Notes under the pieces: generated by a model
What the model saw: only the letters and a program-made list of their open reading frames with translations
The model's database searches: none
Told to the model about the DNA's origin: nothing
DNA from: an uncultured bacterium
GTDB taxonomy: Bacteria; Bdellovibrionota_C; UBA2361; SZUA-149; CALKYB01
NCBI GenBank assembly: GCA_938003565.1
Contig: CALKYB010000171.1
Location: 1 to 5,764, forward strand
Direction: 5' to 3'
DNA length: 5,764 nt
Translations under genes and position numbers: made by a program
Shown here: positions 5,172 to 5,764 of the stretch, piece by piece
Layout of the letters: each line of letters starts with the position of its first letter
Position numbering within the stretch: the first letter of the stretch is position 1

Positions 5172-5293
5172 TGCAGTGACGTAGAACCTGCACAGGTGCT
5201 TCCCTGTGGATTCTTCAATCACTGCATTGATCTTTTGAGGTTCTAAAAAGGTTAATGCTCCTGGGCCATTCGGGCCAATTTTACAAATCGGAG
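5172..5293 (+). ncRNA. Candidate structured 5' leader (riboswitch-like) of the downstream gene
   Basis: TAGAACCT (5182-5189) pairs perfectly with AGGTTCTA (5238-5245), enclosing two hairpins: CACAGG/CCTGTG (5191-5196 with 5203-5208, loop TGCTTC) and TCAAT/ATTGA (5215-5219 with 5226-5230, loop CACTGC). The loop and adjoining bases TCACTGCA (5219-5226) are perfectly complementary to TGCAGTGA (5172-5179), just upstream of the closing helix, giving a possible pseudoknot or an alternative fold. Further on, GGCC/GGCC (5264-5267 with 5273-5276) makes a small hairpin, and CTCC (5258-5261) can pair with the ribosome binding site GGAG (5290-5293). The combination suggests a leader that controls translation, but it does not match any riboswitch class I know. 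DNA-level inverted repeats for a regulator are an alternative. Confidence 0.4.
5290..5293 (+). promoter_or_regulatory. Ribosome binding site deciding the start at 5302
   Basis: GGAG lies 8 bases before the ATG at 5302. An ATG at 5298 is only 4 bases away and meets a stop codon after four codons, so 5302 is the start. CTCC at 5258-5261 could mask this site. Confidence 0.65.
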
Positions 5294-5301
5294 TAACATG
5301 T

Positions 5302-5764
5302 ATGTCGGCTGATATAGATAGCTTGATCGAACGGACTATGGCCGTTCACGAGCAACGACCAATGGGACTGTCACTGTCCGAACAAATACAGGCGTACGGA
5401 ATACGAGAGAGGCTTTACCAAGCGAGACAAACTGAACTGGTAGAAACCGCTGTAAAGGCTTTGCCGATGTATTCTGCAGATGAACATCACAGTGATTTAG
5501 CTAAATTTCTGGGCGTCCTTACCCAGTTCAAAAAAGACCCATTCAAGTGGCAAAAGACGCAAACTGCCAATGCTGTGGAGTATACAAGCCGGCGCCGACC
5601 ATTTGAGCTCGCGCTTATTATGTCCACGTGGAACTATCCCGTAAATGAGGGGAATGGTGGTTTAGCTTCACTGGTCACCGGCATTGGCGTACCGTCAATC
5701 GCTCGGGGAGTCGCCGAGGTAGATCCCTTGAATAAACTCATGTGCGACATTAGCAGAGCCGCCT
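5302..5764 (+). CDS. Divergent aldehyde dehydrogenase superfamily protein, 5' part (runs off the window)
   Basis: The first 154 codons are present without a stop; the C-terminal two thirds lie beyond the window. Residues 32-55 (YGIRERLYQARQTELVETAVKA region) and the later PFKW segment (80-83) resemble the N-terminal helices of aldehyde dehydrogenases (ALDHs), which oxidise aldehydes to acids or acyl-CoA with NAD(P)+. LALIMSTWNYPV (103-114) matches the family's IISPWNYP motif of the cofactor-binding fold, and SLVTGIGVPSIARGVAEVDP (123-142) aligns with the PLVGALAAGNTVVLKPSEVAP segment. The conserved Lys-Pro of KPSE is replaced by Arg-Gly, and the Gly-Asn turn is altered, so this is a distant member or possibly an acyl-CoA reductase-like protein. 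The catalytic Cys is not in the window. It is preceded by a structured leader that may control its translation. Confidence 0.6.
   Translation, partial: MSADIDSLIERTMAVHEQRPMGLSLSEQIQAYGIRERLYQARQTELVETAVKALPMYSADEHHSDLAKFLGVLTQFKKDPFKWQKTQTANAVEYTSRRRPFELALIMSTWNYPVNEGNGGLASLVTGIGVPSIARGVAEVDPLNKLMCDISRAA

Larger units (their letters stand above)
4839..5301. other. AT-rich intergenic region before the aldehyde-dehydrogenase-like gene
   Basis: These 463 bp separate two divergent genes. On the minus strand TATACT (4907-4912) is a possible -10 for the GH12-like gene, with no good -35. A weak hairpin with stem TCTGA/TCAGA (5112-5127) is followed by a T-rich stretch. The last 130 bp form the structured leader annotated separately. 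An open frame of 63 codons on the minus strand (5002-5193) overlaps that leader, has no ribosome binding site or recognisable composition, and is judged spurious. Confidence 0.55.

Noticed and set aside
5002..5193. 63-codon open frame on the minus strand
   Set aside because: It overlaps the structured leader and AT-rich region, has no ribosome binding site and no recognisable features.

Overview
The window looks like chromosomal DNA of a Gram-negative bacterium, most likely a gammaproteobacterium of the polysaccharide-degrading, marine or soil kind. The evidence is a lipoprotein with an outer-membrane-type lipobox, a secreted protein with a glycoside hydrolase family 12 (GH12) fold, moderate-to-low GC content and ordinary Shine-Dalgarno starts. 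The organism assignment is an inference from gene content only.

Positions 1 to about 3136 form one self-contained module. Two arms of about 250 bp (6-254 and 2876-3136) lie in inverted orientation. Their outermost 55 bp are identical, while the inner ~200 bp have diverged with indels. Each arm carries two perfect hairpins and three copies of the 12-mer TATACTGAAACC (six in all), placed so that each arm also looks like a ~205-217 bp miniature inverted-repeat element. Between the arms are two divergent genes. The first is a minus-strand Thg1-like 3'-5' nucleotidyltransferase with a long basic tail (324-1382). The second is a plus-strand protein with a disordered N-terminus, four predicted membrane segments and a very acidic, tyrosine-rich loop (1712-2815). 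A 329-bp region holding a run of nine C separates them. No transposase or recombinase is visible, so if the module moves, it is moved in trans. This Thg1-like/membrane-protein pair inside inverted repeats is the best candidate here for an undescribed accessory system.

Right of the module come a degenerate extra copy of the arm's inner end (3153-3178), a 101-residue lipoprotein gene (3270-3575), and, converging on it, a secreted GH12-like protein on the minus strand (3717-4838). By eye, the GH12-like protein has lost the nucleophile glutamate and its partner aspartate.

After a 463-bp AT-rich intergenic region, a divergent aldehyde-dehydrogenase-superfamily gene begins at 5302 and runs off the window end. 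Its 5' leader (5172-5293) can fold into a closed junction of two hairpins with a loop pseudoknot and a helix that would mask its ribosome binding site, which resembles a cis-regulatory RNA. The genes right of the module show no operon relationship to one another or to the module.
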